Counted from the stretch's first letter, positions 1 to 5,797 are shown. The stretch: DNA of 7,405 nt from Christensenella sp. UBA3792 (GCA_002369195.1 DFEW01000068.1:28796-36200), one strand, 5' to 3'. Notes: a model not told the origin generated them from the letters alone. A program made the numbers and translations.

Positions 1-690
1 GCGCTGCTGAAGATCCTCGAGGGCACCGTGGCGAACGTACCTCCGCAGGGCGGCAGAAAGCACCCGCAGCAGGAATGCCTGCAGATCGACACGACGAACA
101 TCCTGTTCATCGTCGGCGGCGCGTTTACGGGGATCGACAAGATCATCCAGAAGCGCACGGGCTCCAAGCTCATGGGCTTCGGCGCGGAGGTGCGCTCCAC
201 GCAGCAGATGGACGTCGGCACGATCTTAAAGGGCATTCTCCCCGAGGATCTTCTGAAGTTCGGTCTGATTCCGGAGTTCGTCGGCCGCGTGCCGATCATC
301 GTCACGCTCGAAAACCTCACCGAGGAGGCGCTGATCCAGATCCTGACCGAGCCGAAGAACGCGCTCACGCGTCAGTATCGCCGGCTGTTCGAGATGGACG
401 GCGTCGACCTGGTCATCACCGAGGATGCGCTCAAGGCGGTTGCCGAAAAGGCGATCGAGCGCAAGACCGGCGCGAGAGGTCTCCGGGCGATCATGGAGGA
501 CGTGATGCTCAACATCATGTACGAGATTCCGTCGCAGGAAGGCGTCAAGACCTGCGAGATCACGGCGGACACGATCAACAAGATCGCCCCGCCTAAGCTG
601 ATCCGCGACGGCGAACCGCAGCCGAAGCTTCCGTCGGGCCGCAAGACCCGCACGGCGAAGGCAGCGCCGGCCGTCAAGAAAGCCGAATAA
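1..690 (+). CDS. clpX: ATP-dependent Clp protease ATP-binding subunit ClpX (5' end outside window)
   Basis: ClpX is the hexameric AAA+ unfoldase that feeds tagged or damaged proteins to the ClpP peptidase in the cytoplasm. The reading frame is open from base 1, so the zinc-binding domain, Walker A/B and GYVG pore loop lie upstream. The 229 visible residues hold the RKH pore-2 loop (RKHPQQE, residues 19-25), a sensor-1 strand ([12 protein letters not shown]), and the ClpP-docking loop. That loop reads MGF (58-60), where E. coli has IGF. The arginine finger is in FVGRVP (Arg96) and the sensor-2 motif is GARGLR (Arg159). The tail after about residue 200 is a Lys/Ala-rich extension, which is variable in the family. 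It ends in TAA and is followed at once by a terminator, so it is the last gene of its transcript. Many Bacillota have a lon gene after clpX; this window does not. Identity is very secure. Confidence 0.97.
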   Translation, partial: ALLKILEGTVANVPPQGGRKHPQQECLQIDTTNILFIVGGAFTGIDKIIQKRTGSKLMGFGAEVRSTQQMDVGTILKGILPEDLLKFGLIPEFVGRVPIIVTLENLTEEALIQILTEPKNALTRQYRRLFEMDGVDLVITEDALKAVAEKAIERKTGARGLRAIMEDVMLNIMYEIPSQEGVKTCEITADTINKIAPPKLIRDGEPQPKLPSGRKTRTAKAAPAVKKAE

Positions 691-700
691 ACATGAGGCA

Positions 701-730
701 AAGAACGCCCTGATCGGGGCGTTCTTTTTT
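701..730 (+). terminator. Intrinsic terminator after clpX
   Basis: A perfect 10-bp stem (AAGAACGCCC at 701-710 with GGGCGTTCTT at 717-726) encloses a 6-base loop. A run of six T overlaps the end of the stem at 725-730. It sits 10 bases past the clpX stop codon and three bases before the next promoter, insulating the HAD operon from clpX transcription. Confidence 0.93.
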
Positions 731-732
731 CG

Positions 733-761
733 TTGAAAAACATAGCGCGATATGGTATACT
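733..761 (+). promoter_or_regulatory. Sigma-A-type extended -10 promoter of the HAD operon
   Basis: The -35 box TTGAAA (733-738) and -10 box TATACT (756-761) are separated by exactly 17 bases. TG at 753-754 gives an extended -10 element. Transcription should start near 768, leaving a leader of about 20 bases that contains the Shine-Dalgarno site. The spacer contains CATA-N6-TATG (741-754), an imperfect palindrome in which 6 of 7 base pairs are symmetric. The same layout recurs in the pfkA promoter, with 24 of 29 positions identical overall. Confidence 0.85.
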
Positions 762-773
762 GTCGAAAAACAA

Positions 774-782
774 GGGGGAGGG
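774..782 (+). promoter_or_regulatory. Ribosome binding site that fixes the HAD start codon
   Basis: GGGGGAGGG lies 5 bases upstream of the ATG at 788. The in-frame ATG at 752 has no such site and falls inside the promoter spacer and -10 region, so it cannot be in the mRNA made from this promoter. This supports 788 as the start. Confidence 0.85.
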
Positions 783-787
783 ACTGC

Positions 788-1450
788 ATGGGCGCATTGC
801 GATACAAATGTCTGGTGCTCGATCACGACGATACCGTCATGAACAGCACGGCGCACGTGCACCATCCGTCGTTCCTCGTCGCGCTCAGAGAACTGCGTCC
901 GGGGCTGACGATGGACCTCGACACCTATTTTCGCATCAACTTCGATCCCGGATTCCTTCCGTACTGCGAGAACGTGCTCGGCTTCACGCCGGAGGAGTTC
1001 GACCGCGAACTGCAGATCTGGCAGGGCTATGTAAAAGAGCACATTCCCGAGGCGTTCGCGGGCGTACGGGAGATCATCGAGGAGCAGATCGCCCGCGGCG
1101 GGTACGTGTGCGTCGCGTCGCATTCGTTCAAACACAACATTCTGCGCGACTACGCGGCGAACGGACTGCCGGAGCCGACGCTCGTGTACGGCTGGGAACT
1201 GCCGCGTGAGAAGCGCAAGCCGAACCCGTATGCGCTCGACGAGATCATGCGCATTTTAGAGCTTCGACCGGACGAGCTGCTGATGGTCGACGATCTCAAG
1301 CCGGGCTACGACATGGCGAAGCAGCGGAACGTGCCGTTCGCTGCGGCGGGCTGGGCGTACGACGTGCCGGAGATCCGCGCGTTTTTGCAGCAGAACTGCC
1401 CGCTGTACTTCGATGCACCGGACGCGCTGTACCGGTATTTGTTCGAATAG
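788..1450 (+). CDS. HAD-superfamily hydrolase (phosphatase-like)
   Basis: The 220-residue protein carries all four HAD motifs. Motif I is DHDDTV (Asp12 nucleophile, Asp14 general acid/base), motif II is the Ser of ASHS (Ser111), motif III is Lys144 in KRKPNP, and motif IV is MVDDLKPG (Asp168/Asp169). About 95 residues separate motifs I and II, which fits a helical C1 cap as in phosphoglycolate-phosphatase-like enzymes. The family usually hydrolyses small phosphate esters in the cytoplasm using Mg2+ and a phospho-aspartate intermediate; the substrate cannot be read from the sequence. In motif I the usual Gly of DxDGT is Asp. No signal peptide is seen. It is the first gene of a three-gene operon, and the next gene starts 12 bases after its TAG stop. 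The family call is secure; the substrate is unknown. Confidence 0.9.
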   Translation: MGALRYKCLVLDHDDTVMNSTAHVHHPSFLVALRELRPGLTMDLDTYFRINFDPGFLPYCENVLGFTPEEFDRELQIWQGYVKEHIPEAFAGVREIIEEQIARGGYVCVASHSFKHNILRDYAANGLPEPTLVYGWELPREKRKPNPYALDEIMRILELRPDELLMVDDLKPGYDMAKQRNVPFAAAGWAYDVPEIRAFLQQNCPLYFDAPDALYRYLFE

Positions 1451-1462
1451 AAAGGAACTTGC

Positions 1463-2314
1463 ATGAGCAGGAAAAAACAGAGCAGAGGGATCGTGCTGAT
1501 CAACTATCTGGAGACGCTCGCGATGGGGTTAGCGCCGGTCGTGTGCTTTTTGCCCGCGGCGTTCGTGCTGTTGAATGCGGATCGGATCGGACCGTGGTTC
1601 GTGCCGATCCTGTTTGCGTACATCGTGCTGTTCTATCTGGCGGAAGGGTTCTTGGTGCAGCGCAAGCAGCTGCGGCAGATGCATTATGCGGCCGGCAGCG
1701 AGGCGTTCTATGAGCTGTATCCGAACGAGCTGAAAAAGGCGCTGCGCCGCGCGCGCAAGACGCCGGACATGCAGCGCGCCGCGGTGATCGAGGACTATCG
1801 CAGCCGCCTGAGCGAGACGCAGGCGGACGCGCGCAACGACAGACGCAGCCGCATCTCAAAAACGATGTACCTTGCGGCGGGTCTGACCGTGCTCGCGCTC
1901 GCGCTGTTCGGCGCATGGCGGCTTTTCTCGGAAGCGCAGGACGGTCGGGCGATGGGGCTTGCGTTTATTTTGCATTTTGCGGCGACGGCTGCGATGCTCT
2001 GTACGGCGATCGCGGCGTTTCGCGGGTCGAAACGGCTTTTCGTGCAATGGATCGCGGGCGGGCTGCAGCTGCTGAGCATCTGGGCGGATCTGACCAACAA
2101 GCTCACCAAGCCGACGCGCTATACGTTCGCGCCGGTGTGGGAAGGGCTGATCGTGCTTGCGGTGTTCGCCGCGGCGGGATTCGGACTGTTTCTGCTCGCG
2201 CGCGCCTTTTCCGACAACGTGCGCACGCGCCGCGAGCGGCAGGAATTCGATCTCGCGCTGTTTGAACTCAACGTGATCGACGAACCGGAGCTTGCATACC
2301 GGTTCAACAGATAA
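1463..2314 (+). CDS. Polytopic membrane protein, family not recognised
   Basis: I do not recognise this 283-residue protein. It has about six hydrophobic stretches long enough to span a membrane: residues 18-38, 46-65, 135-154, 164-186, 192-208 (weaker) and 228-248. Between the second and third lies a strongly charged segment (66-133) rich in Arg/Lys and Glu. The C-terminal tail (249-283) is also charged, beginning basic (RTRRER) and turning acidic (VIDEPE). By the positive-inside rule, both the loop and the tail are probably cytoplasmic. No catalytic motif, transporter signature or cleavable signal peptide is evident. The start ATG follows AAAGGAA (1451-1457), 12 bases after the HAD gene, and the next gene follows 17 bases downstream, so it is almost certainly co-transcribed with both. 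A scaffold, transporter or sensor role would be guesswork. Confidence 0.85.
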   Translation: MSRKKQSRGIVLINYLETLAMGLAPVVCFLPAAFVLLNADRIGPWFVPILFAYIVLFYLAEGFLVQRKQLRQMHYAAGSEAFYELYPNELKKALRRARKTPDMQRAAVIEDYRSRLSETQADARNDRRSRISKTMYLAAGLTVLALALFGAWRLFSEAQDGRAMGLAFILHFAATAAMLCTAIAAFRGSKRLFVQWIAGGLQLLSIWADLTNKLTKPTRYTFAPVWEGLIVLAVFAAAGFGLFLLARAFSDNVRTRRERQEFDLALFELNVIDEPELAYRFNR

Positions 2315-2331
2315 TATCGGAGGAAGGGAAC

Positions 2332-3366
2332 ATGGAAAAGGGAAACGGCGCGAAGGTGATCGGCGATTCGCTGACCAAACTGGTCGACAAAATGCAGCCG
2401 GAGGGCGTGCAGACGATCCTCGGCGTGTTCGCAAAGGAGACGCAGGAGTTCAAACTCGACCTCGAACGCAAGAAGTTTTTGAAGGAAGAATTGAAGCTCA
2501 AGGACGCCGACTTGAACGGCTGGCAGACCGCGGCGGACGTGATCCGGCATTTCGACGCGTCGGAGCTTGCCGTCAAGCATCCGCAGGCGGCGAAGAACAC
2601 GCTGATCATGGTGCTGTCGATGTTTCCGCCGACGCTGATCGTCGCGGGGCTGTGCGCCGGCGTGCCGGAGGATACGCTTTCGAACATCCTCGGCTTCTCG
2701 CTCAAGGCGACGCCGGATCATCTTGTCAACATGCTCGTCACGCACCAGGCGAACGTCGTCGCGGCGCGCAACGAAGCGTATGCGCAGGGCGACCGGATCG
2801 AGGAGGGCAAGCGCAATCTGGCGTTCGTCACCAAGGATGAACTGCTGTTCCAACAGCTCAAAAAGCTCGTCGAGACCGACGACGATGAGAGCGACGAGGT
2901 CGTGATCGGTACAAAGGACGGCACGGTGCGCCTCGTGCGCTGGGAGGAGCAGAAGTGGGTCTACCGGAACAAGACCGATACGGTCGACGCCAAGGTGCTC
3001 GTCATCGGCGACTGCAAAGGCGCGGACAGCGGCGTCAAGCTGATGAACGCAGTCTACGATCAATACGGCATCCGCTACGGCTGGATCGGCAACGTCGCCT
3101 ACGTGCATGCGGACCTGCGCAAGATCCGCGGCAAGGGCGTGTACGACGCGTTCCTCGAAGAACTGCGCGCCATGCCGGCGCCGGAGGTCATCAAGGAGGA
3201 CAAGAAGCTGCGGCTCAACTGGAAGACCGGACTCAAAGCGGCGCTTGCGACGCCGATCCTCGCAAAGGACCTGTACGACGATAACTATGCCGTCAAGCGG
3301 CAGATGTATTTCTTCGGCGTGATCCACTTCTACTATCACGCGCTCGAAGCGTTCCTCGAATCCTGA
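2332..3366 (+). CDS. Conserved-looking hypothetical protein, last gene of the HAD operon
   Basis: I do not recognise this 344-residue protein. Its layout is a charged helical N-terminus (1-85, including a Lys/Glu/Leu-rich stretch at 36-60) and then one strongly hydrophobic segment (89-111, with FPP in the middle). This segment could be a single membrane span or a buried helix. Next come a helical region (112-180), an acidic linker (ETDDDESDE, 181-189) and a probable alpha/beta C-terminal domain. That domain has a beta-rich start (190-211), then a hydrophobic strand running into a Gly-rich turn, KVLVIGDCKGADSG (221-234), and ends with an aromatic helix (MYFFGVIHFYYHALEAF). The Gly-rich turn is not a Walker A motif. 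A strong ribosome site (GGAGGAAGG, 2319-2327) supports the start. It probably works with the membrane protein encoded just upstream; function is unknown. Confidence 0.85.
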   Translation: MEKGNGAKVIGDSLTKLVDKMQPEGVQTILGVFAKETQEFKLDLERKKFLKEELKLKDADLNGWQTAADVIRHFDASELAVKHPQAAKNTLIMVLSMFPPTLIVAGLCAGVPEDTLSNILGFSLKATPDHLVNMLVTHQANVVAARNEAYAQGDRIEEGKRNLAFVTKDELLFQQLKKLVETDDDESDEVVIGTKDGTVRLVRWEEQKWVYRNKTDTVDAKVLVIGDCKGADSGVKLMNAVYDQYGIRYGWIGNVAYVHADLRKIRGKGVYDAFLEELRAMPAPEVIKEDKKLRLNWKTGLKAALATPILAKDLYDDNYAVKRQMYFFGVIHFYYHALEAFLES

Positions 3367-3420
3367 CCCAAGATACGGCGGGAACCGACCCGTTCGGACA
3401 CCATATCTATAATATGAAGA

Positions 3421-3448
3421 AAGGCATCCGCCGAAAAGCGGATGCCTT
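3421..3448. terminator. Bidirectional intrinsic terminator between convergent genes
   Basis: A perfect 11-bp stem (AAGGCATCCGC at 3421-3431 with GCGGATGCCTT at 3438-3448) encloses a 6-base CGAAAA loop. On the - strand it is followed by a T-rich stretch (TTTCTTCAT when the stem end is included), 13 bases past the pfkA stop codon. On the + strand the downstream stretch is the less regular CTGTGTGTTTT. It therefore ends pfkA well and the HAD operon more weakly, 54 bases after that operon's last stop codon. Confidence 0.9.
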
Positions 3449-3461
3449 CTGTGTGTTTTGC

Positions 3462-4436
3462 TCAAATGCCGATGTCTCCCGCGACCCGGTACATGTACGC
3501 GTCGAGGTTCTTTTCCATCTGGAGCGCTTCCTCGATCGGGGTGGGGACGATGCGCGAATCGCGGTAGCAGATGACCTGATTGCGCTCGCCCTTGAGCAGC
3601 TGTTCGACCGCGAAGTGTCCCATGCGGGCCGCCATGTCGCGGTCGCGCGCCGTCGGGCTGCCGCCGCGCTGGATGTAGCCAATGATCGAGACGCGCGCTT
3701 CGAGACCGGTCTCGTCGGCGATGCGCTTGCAGATCTCGTCGCACTTGCCGACGCCCTCCGCAACGATGATCAGATGATGGTGCTTGTCGTGCATGCGGCC
3801 TTCGCGGATCTTCTCGATGACGTCGCGCTCGAAGCTGTACGGAAACTCCGGAATGATGATCGACGTCGCGCCGACCGCGAGTCCCACATACACCGCAAGG
3901 TGACCGGCGTGCCGTCCCATGACCTCGACGACGGATACGCGCTCATGCGACTGCATCGTGTCCGCAAGGCGGTCGATCGCTTCCACCGCGGTGTTCGCCG
4001 CCGTGTCAAAGCCGATCGTGTAGTGGCTGCAGCCGATGTCGTTGTCGATGGTGGCGGGGATGCCCATGACGTTCACGCCCTGCCGCGAAAGCGCAAGCGC
4101 GCCGCGGAACGTGCCGTCGCCGCCGATGCAGATGACCGCGTCCAGTCCGAGGTAGCGGCAGGTCTGTGCCGCGCGGTGCTGACCGGCTTCGCTCATGAAG
4201 TCCTCGCTGCGGGCGGTGTACAGCACCGTGCCGCCGCGATGCGTGATGCCGTTGACGGTGCGCGCCGTCATTTCCAGCACGTCCGCATGGATCAGTCCCT
4301 GATAGCCGCGGCGAATGCCGACTGCGATGACGCCGTTCTTTGCGCAGGTGCGCACGGCTGCGCGAATCGCCGCATTCATGCCGGGCGCGTCGCCGCCGCT
4401 CGTCAGAATGCCGATTCGACGAATTTTGTTCTCCAT
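3462..4436 (-). CDS. pfkA: ATP-dependent 6-phosphofructokinase
   Basis: This enzyme phosphorylates fructose 6-phosphate to fructose 1,6-bisphosphate, the committed step of glycolysis. At 324 residues it has the normal length of the bacterial family. It shows the ATP-binding N-terminus TSGGDAPGMNAAIR (12-25), GGDGTF (105-110), and the catalytic loop PATIDND (127-133, Asp131 as base). It also has the sugar-phosphate residues in HERVSVVEVMGR (Arg166, Met173-Arg175), AEGVG (Glu227) and IQRGGSP (from 255). The Gly of GGDGT (E. coli Gly104) marks an ATP rather than a pyrophosphate enzyme. Two positions differ from E. coli: Gly124 is Ala128 here, and His249 is Tyr254. The start ATG is preceded by AAGGAGG (4447-4453). 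It is a single-gene transcript, divergent from the S10 operon and convergent with the HAD operon. No pyruvate kinase gene, a frequent partner, follows it. Confidence 0.96.
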   Translation of the reverse strand: MENKIRRIGILTSGGDAPGMNAAIRAAVRTCAKNGVIAVGIRRGYQGLIHADVLEMTARTVNGITHRGGTVLYTARSEDFMSEAGQHRAAQTCRYLGLDAVICIGGDGTFRGALALSRQGVNVMGIPATIDNDIGCSHYTIGFDTAANTAVEAIDRLADTMQSHERVSVVEVMGRHAGHLAVYVGLAVGATSIIIPEFPYSFERDVIEKIREGRMHDKHHHLIIVAEGVGKCDEICKRIADETGLEARVSIIGYIQRGGSPTARDRDMAARMGHFAVEQLLKGERNQVICYRDSRIVPTPIEEALQMEKNLDAYMYRVAGDIGI

Positions 4437-4463
4437 AGTTCCATATCCTCCTTCTCCATTGAT

Positions 4464-4492
4464 AATATATCATATCTCGCTATGTTTGACAA
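4464..4492 (-). promoter_or_regulatory. Sigma-A-type extended -10 promoter of pfkA
   Basis: Read on the - strand, TTGTCA (4492-4487) is the -35 box and TATATT (4469-4464) the -10 box, 17 bases apart. TG at 4472-4471 gives an extended -10. Transcription should begin near 4457, leaving a leader of about 20 bases with the AAGGAGG site. The spacer repeats the CATA-N6-TATG half-sites (4484-4471) and differs from the HAD-operon promoter spacer at only two of 17 positions. Confidence 0.85.
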
Positions 4493-4528
4493 TGGGTGCG
4501 CGGTATTTTTTTCATCGCGAACGGAATG

Positions 4529-4560
4529 AAAAATATATTTTGAAAATCTCAAAATTTTAC
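4529..4560 (+). promoter_or_regulatory. A/T-rich upstream element with inverted repeat before the S10 promoter
   Basis: Immediately upstream of the rpsJ -35 box lies an almost pure A/T stretch with phased A and T tracts, the composition expected of an UP element at a strong ribosomal promoter. It includes a perfect 7-bp inverted repeat, ATTTTGA (4537-4543) and TCAAAAT (4549-4555), with a 5-base gap. The repeat could be a protein site or a by-product of the A/T tracts. Confidence 0.5.
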
Positions 4561-4589
4561 TTGCAATCTGAAAAGAAATCATGTAATAT
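4561..4589 (+). promoter_or_regulatory. Probable promoter of the S10 ribosomal protein operon
   Basis: TTGCAA (4561-4566) and TAATAT (4584-4589) are spaced by 17 bases and preceded by the A/T-rich element. Transcription should start near 4596, only about four bases before the first leader hairpin. It is divergent from the pfkA promoter, with 68 bases between the two -35 boxes. Both boxes are good but not perfect matches, and this is the best candidate upstream of rpsJ. Confidence 0.65.
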
Positions 4590-4595
4590 AGCGAA

Positions 4596-4826
4596 GTACG
4601 CGCCGCAAAGCGTATTTTGCGCTGCGGTGCAGGAGTGCGGCGAAGGTTGCCGGTTGCCATTCCGGGTAATTTCGCGCATATCCGACGTCCGAGCGGACGG
4701 GGCAAAAATAGCGGATCTCCGTGCCGTCCCAACAAGCACAGTCGAAAGACTGTGTAAAAAAATGAGAGGGAAACACACGGCTCTGTGTACTGCCCAACAA
4801 AAATTTATGGAGGAAAGAAAAAAAGT
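4596..4826 (+). promoter_or_regulatory. Structured 5' leader of the S10 operon, candidate regulatory RNA
   Basis: About 230 bases separate the predicted transcript start from rpsJ, and no convincing gene lies in them. By eye they fold into successive elements. (a) 4600-4606 pairs with 4624-4630 and 4609-4612 with 4620-4623: 11 pairs, one GU, with a two-A bulge. (b) 4636-4644 pairs with 4671-4678 with one bulged G, enclosing CCGG 4650-4653 paired with 4662-4665. (c) GGACG 4695-4699 can pair with CGTCC 4686-4690 or, as GGACGG, with CCGTCC 4724-4729. (d) CACAGTC 4737-4743 pairs with GACTGTG 4748-4754 across a GAAA tetraloop. (e) ACACA 4773-4777 pairs with TGTGT 4784-4788. None is followed by a T run, so an intrinsic attenuator is not seen. 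In E. coli the S10 leader is the target of L4 autoregulation; whether this is an analogue is inference. Confidence 0.6.
4809..4814 (+). promoter_or_regulatory. Ribosome binding site of rpsJ with long spacer
   Basis: GGAGGA is the only good Shine-Dalgarno match before rpsJ. The gap from its last G to the ATG at 4827 is 13 bases, almost all A, longer than the usual 5-9. The in-frame ATG at 4785 lies upstream of this site and would add residues absent from S10 proteins, so 4827 is the start. Confidence 0.75.
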
Positions 4827-5135
4827 ATGGCAACGCAAAGAATTCGTATCAAGCTCAAGGCCTATGAACACAGTCTGATCGACCAGAGCGCCGAAAAGAT
4901 CGTCGACACCGCCAAGAGAACGGGCGCACAGGTTTCCGGCCCGATCCCCCTGCCCACCGAGAAGGAAATCGTTACGATCCTTCGTGCAACGCACAAGTAT
5001 AAGGATTCTCGTGAGCAATTCGAGATGAGAACGCACAAGCGTCTGATCGACATCATCCAGCCGTCCAGCAAGACCGTTGACGCGCTGATGAAGCTCGACC
5101 TGCCCGCAGGCGTAGACATCGAAATCAAGCTGTAA
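4827..5135 (+). CDS. rpsJ: 30S ribosomal protein S10
   Basis: S10 is a head protein of the 30S subunit and, as NusE, also joins transcription antitermination complexes with NusB. The 102-residue product has the normal length and reads through the family from [15 protein letters not shown] via [11 protein letters not shown] and the extended-loop region ([18 protein letters not shown]) to the [29 protein letters not shown] end. It is the first gene of the S10 operon, preceded by the structured leader, and rplC follows 22 bases downstream. In most Bacillota rpsJ follows tuf of the str operon; here it follows its own promoter and a divergent pfkA. Confidence 0.98.
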   Translation: MATQRIRIKLKAYEHSLIDQSAEKIVDTAKRTGAQVSGPIPLPTEKEIVTILRATHKYKDSREQFEMRTHKRLIDIIQPSSKTVDALMKLDLPAGVDIEIKL

Positions 5136-5157
5136 TCCCAAACGGAGGTATGTACCA

Positions 5158-5784
5158 ATGAAGAAAGCCATTTTGGGCAAGAAGATCGGTATGACGCAGT
5201 TCTTCAGAGCTGACGGTACCATGATTCCCGTCACTGTCATCGAAGCCGGTCCGTGCCCCGTCGTTCAGAAGAAAACCGTCGCAAACGAAGGTTACGATTC
5301 CGTCCAGCTCGGTTTTGCCGAACTGAGAGACAAGCTCGCCAACAAGCCGCGCAAGGGTCACTTTGCAAAGGCGAACCTCAAGGCGATGCGTTACCTTCGC
5401 GAGTTCAGACTCGAAGATGCCGCTTCCTATGAAGTCGGTCAGGTCCTCAAGGCAGACGTCTTTGCCGAGGGCGACAAGGTCGACATCTCCGGCACCAGCA
5501 AGGGCCATGGCTTTGCCGGCGTCGTGAAGCGTCACGGTCAGGGCCGCGGTCGTATGACCCACGGTTCCCACTTCCACCGCGCACCCGGTTCCATGAGCGC
5601 CTGCTCCGATCCGAGCCGTGTGTTCAAGACCAAGAACCTGCCCGGTCATATGGGCAGCGAGCACGTCACCGTGCAGAACCTTGAGGTCGTTCGCGTGGAT
5701 GCGGAACGGAACCTGATGCTCGTCAAGGGCGCGGTTCCCGGTGCGAAGGGCAGCTTTGTGACTGTCAAGAGCACAGTAAAGTAA
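5158..5784 (+). CDS. rplC: 50S ribosomal protein L3
   Basis: L3 is an early-assembling 23S rRNA binding protein that reaches toward the peptidyl transferase centre. The 208 residues match the family length. Landmarks are [15 protein letters not shown] at the start, the long rRNA-penetrating loop [20 protein letters not shown] through [12 protein letters not shown] (112-145), and [17 protein letters not shown] (165-181). The loop continues as [18 protein letters not shown] where many bacteria have PGRVFKGKKMPGRMG; I have the impression that this variant is common in Clostridia. A GGAGGT site (5144-5149) lies 8 bases before the ATG. The TAA stop overlaps the AAGGAGG site of rplD, consistent with tight coupling in the operon. 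Confidence 0.98.
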   Translation: MKKAILGKKIGMTQFFRADGTMIPVTVIEAGPCPVVQKKTVANEGYDSVQLGFAELRDKLANKPRKGHFAKANLKAMRYLREFRLEDAASYEVGQVLKADVFAEGDKVDISGTSKGHGFAGVVKRHGQGRGRMTHGSHFHRAPGSMSACSDPSRVFKTKNLPGHMGSEHVTVQNLEVVRVDAERNLMLVKGAVPGAKGSFVTVKSTVK

Positions 5785-5797
5785 GGAGGAAAGAGAT

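Noticed and set aside
752..787. Upstream in-frame ATG that would lengthen the HAD protein by 12 residues
   Set aside because: It lies inside the promoter spacer and -10 region, has no ribosome site, and the added residues precede the normal start of a HAD domain.
3403..3413. TATAAT-like box in the convergent intergenic region, with GATATGGT (reverse strand) resembling part of the shared promoter
   Set aside because: There is no -35 box at a suitable distance on either strand and no gene to drive; the 8-base match is short enough to be chance.
2119..3744. 541-codon open frame on the - strand
   Set aside because: It is antisense to the membrane-protein and hypothetical genes and overlaps the pfkA 3' end and terminator. 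Its Arg/Asp/His-rich composition is typical of shadow frames in GC-rich DNA.
3414..4529. 371-codon open frame on the + strand
   Set aside because: It is antisense to the whole of pfkA, whose identity is certain, and starts inside the terminator.
4785..4826. In-frame upstream ATG of rpsJ
   Set aside because: It precedes the only ribosome site and adds 14 residues absent from the S10 family; 4827 gives the exact family N-terminus.
4762..4878. Possible 38-codon upstream ORF overlapping the rpsJ start in another frame
   Set aside because: No Shine-Dalgarno site precedes the ATG, the composition is not gene-like, and it runs out of frame into rpsJ.
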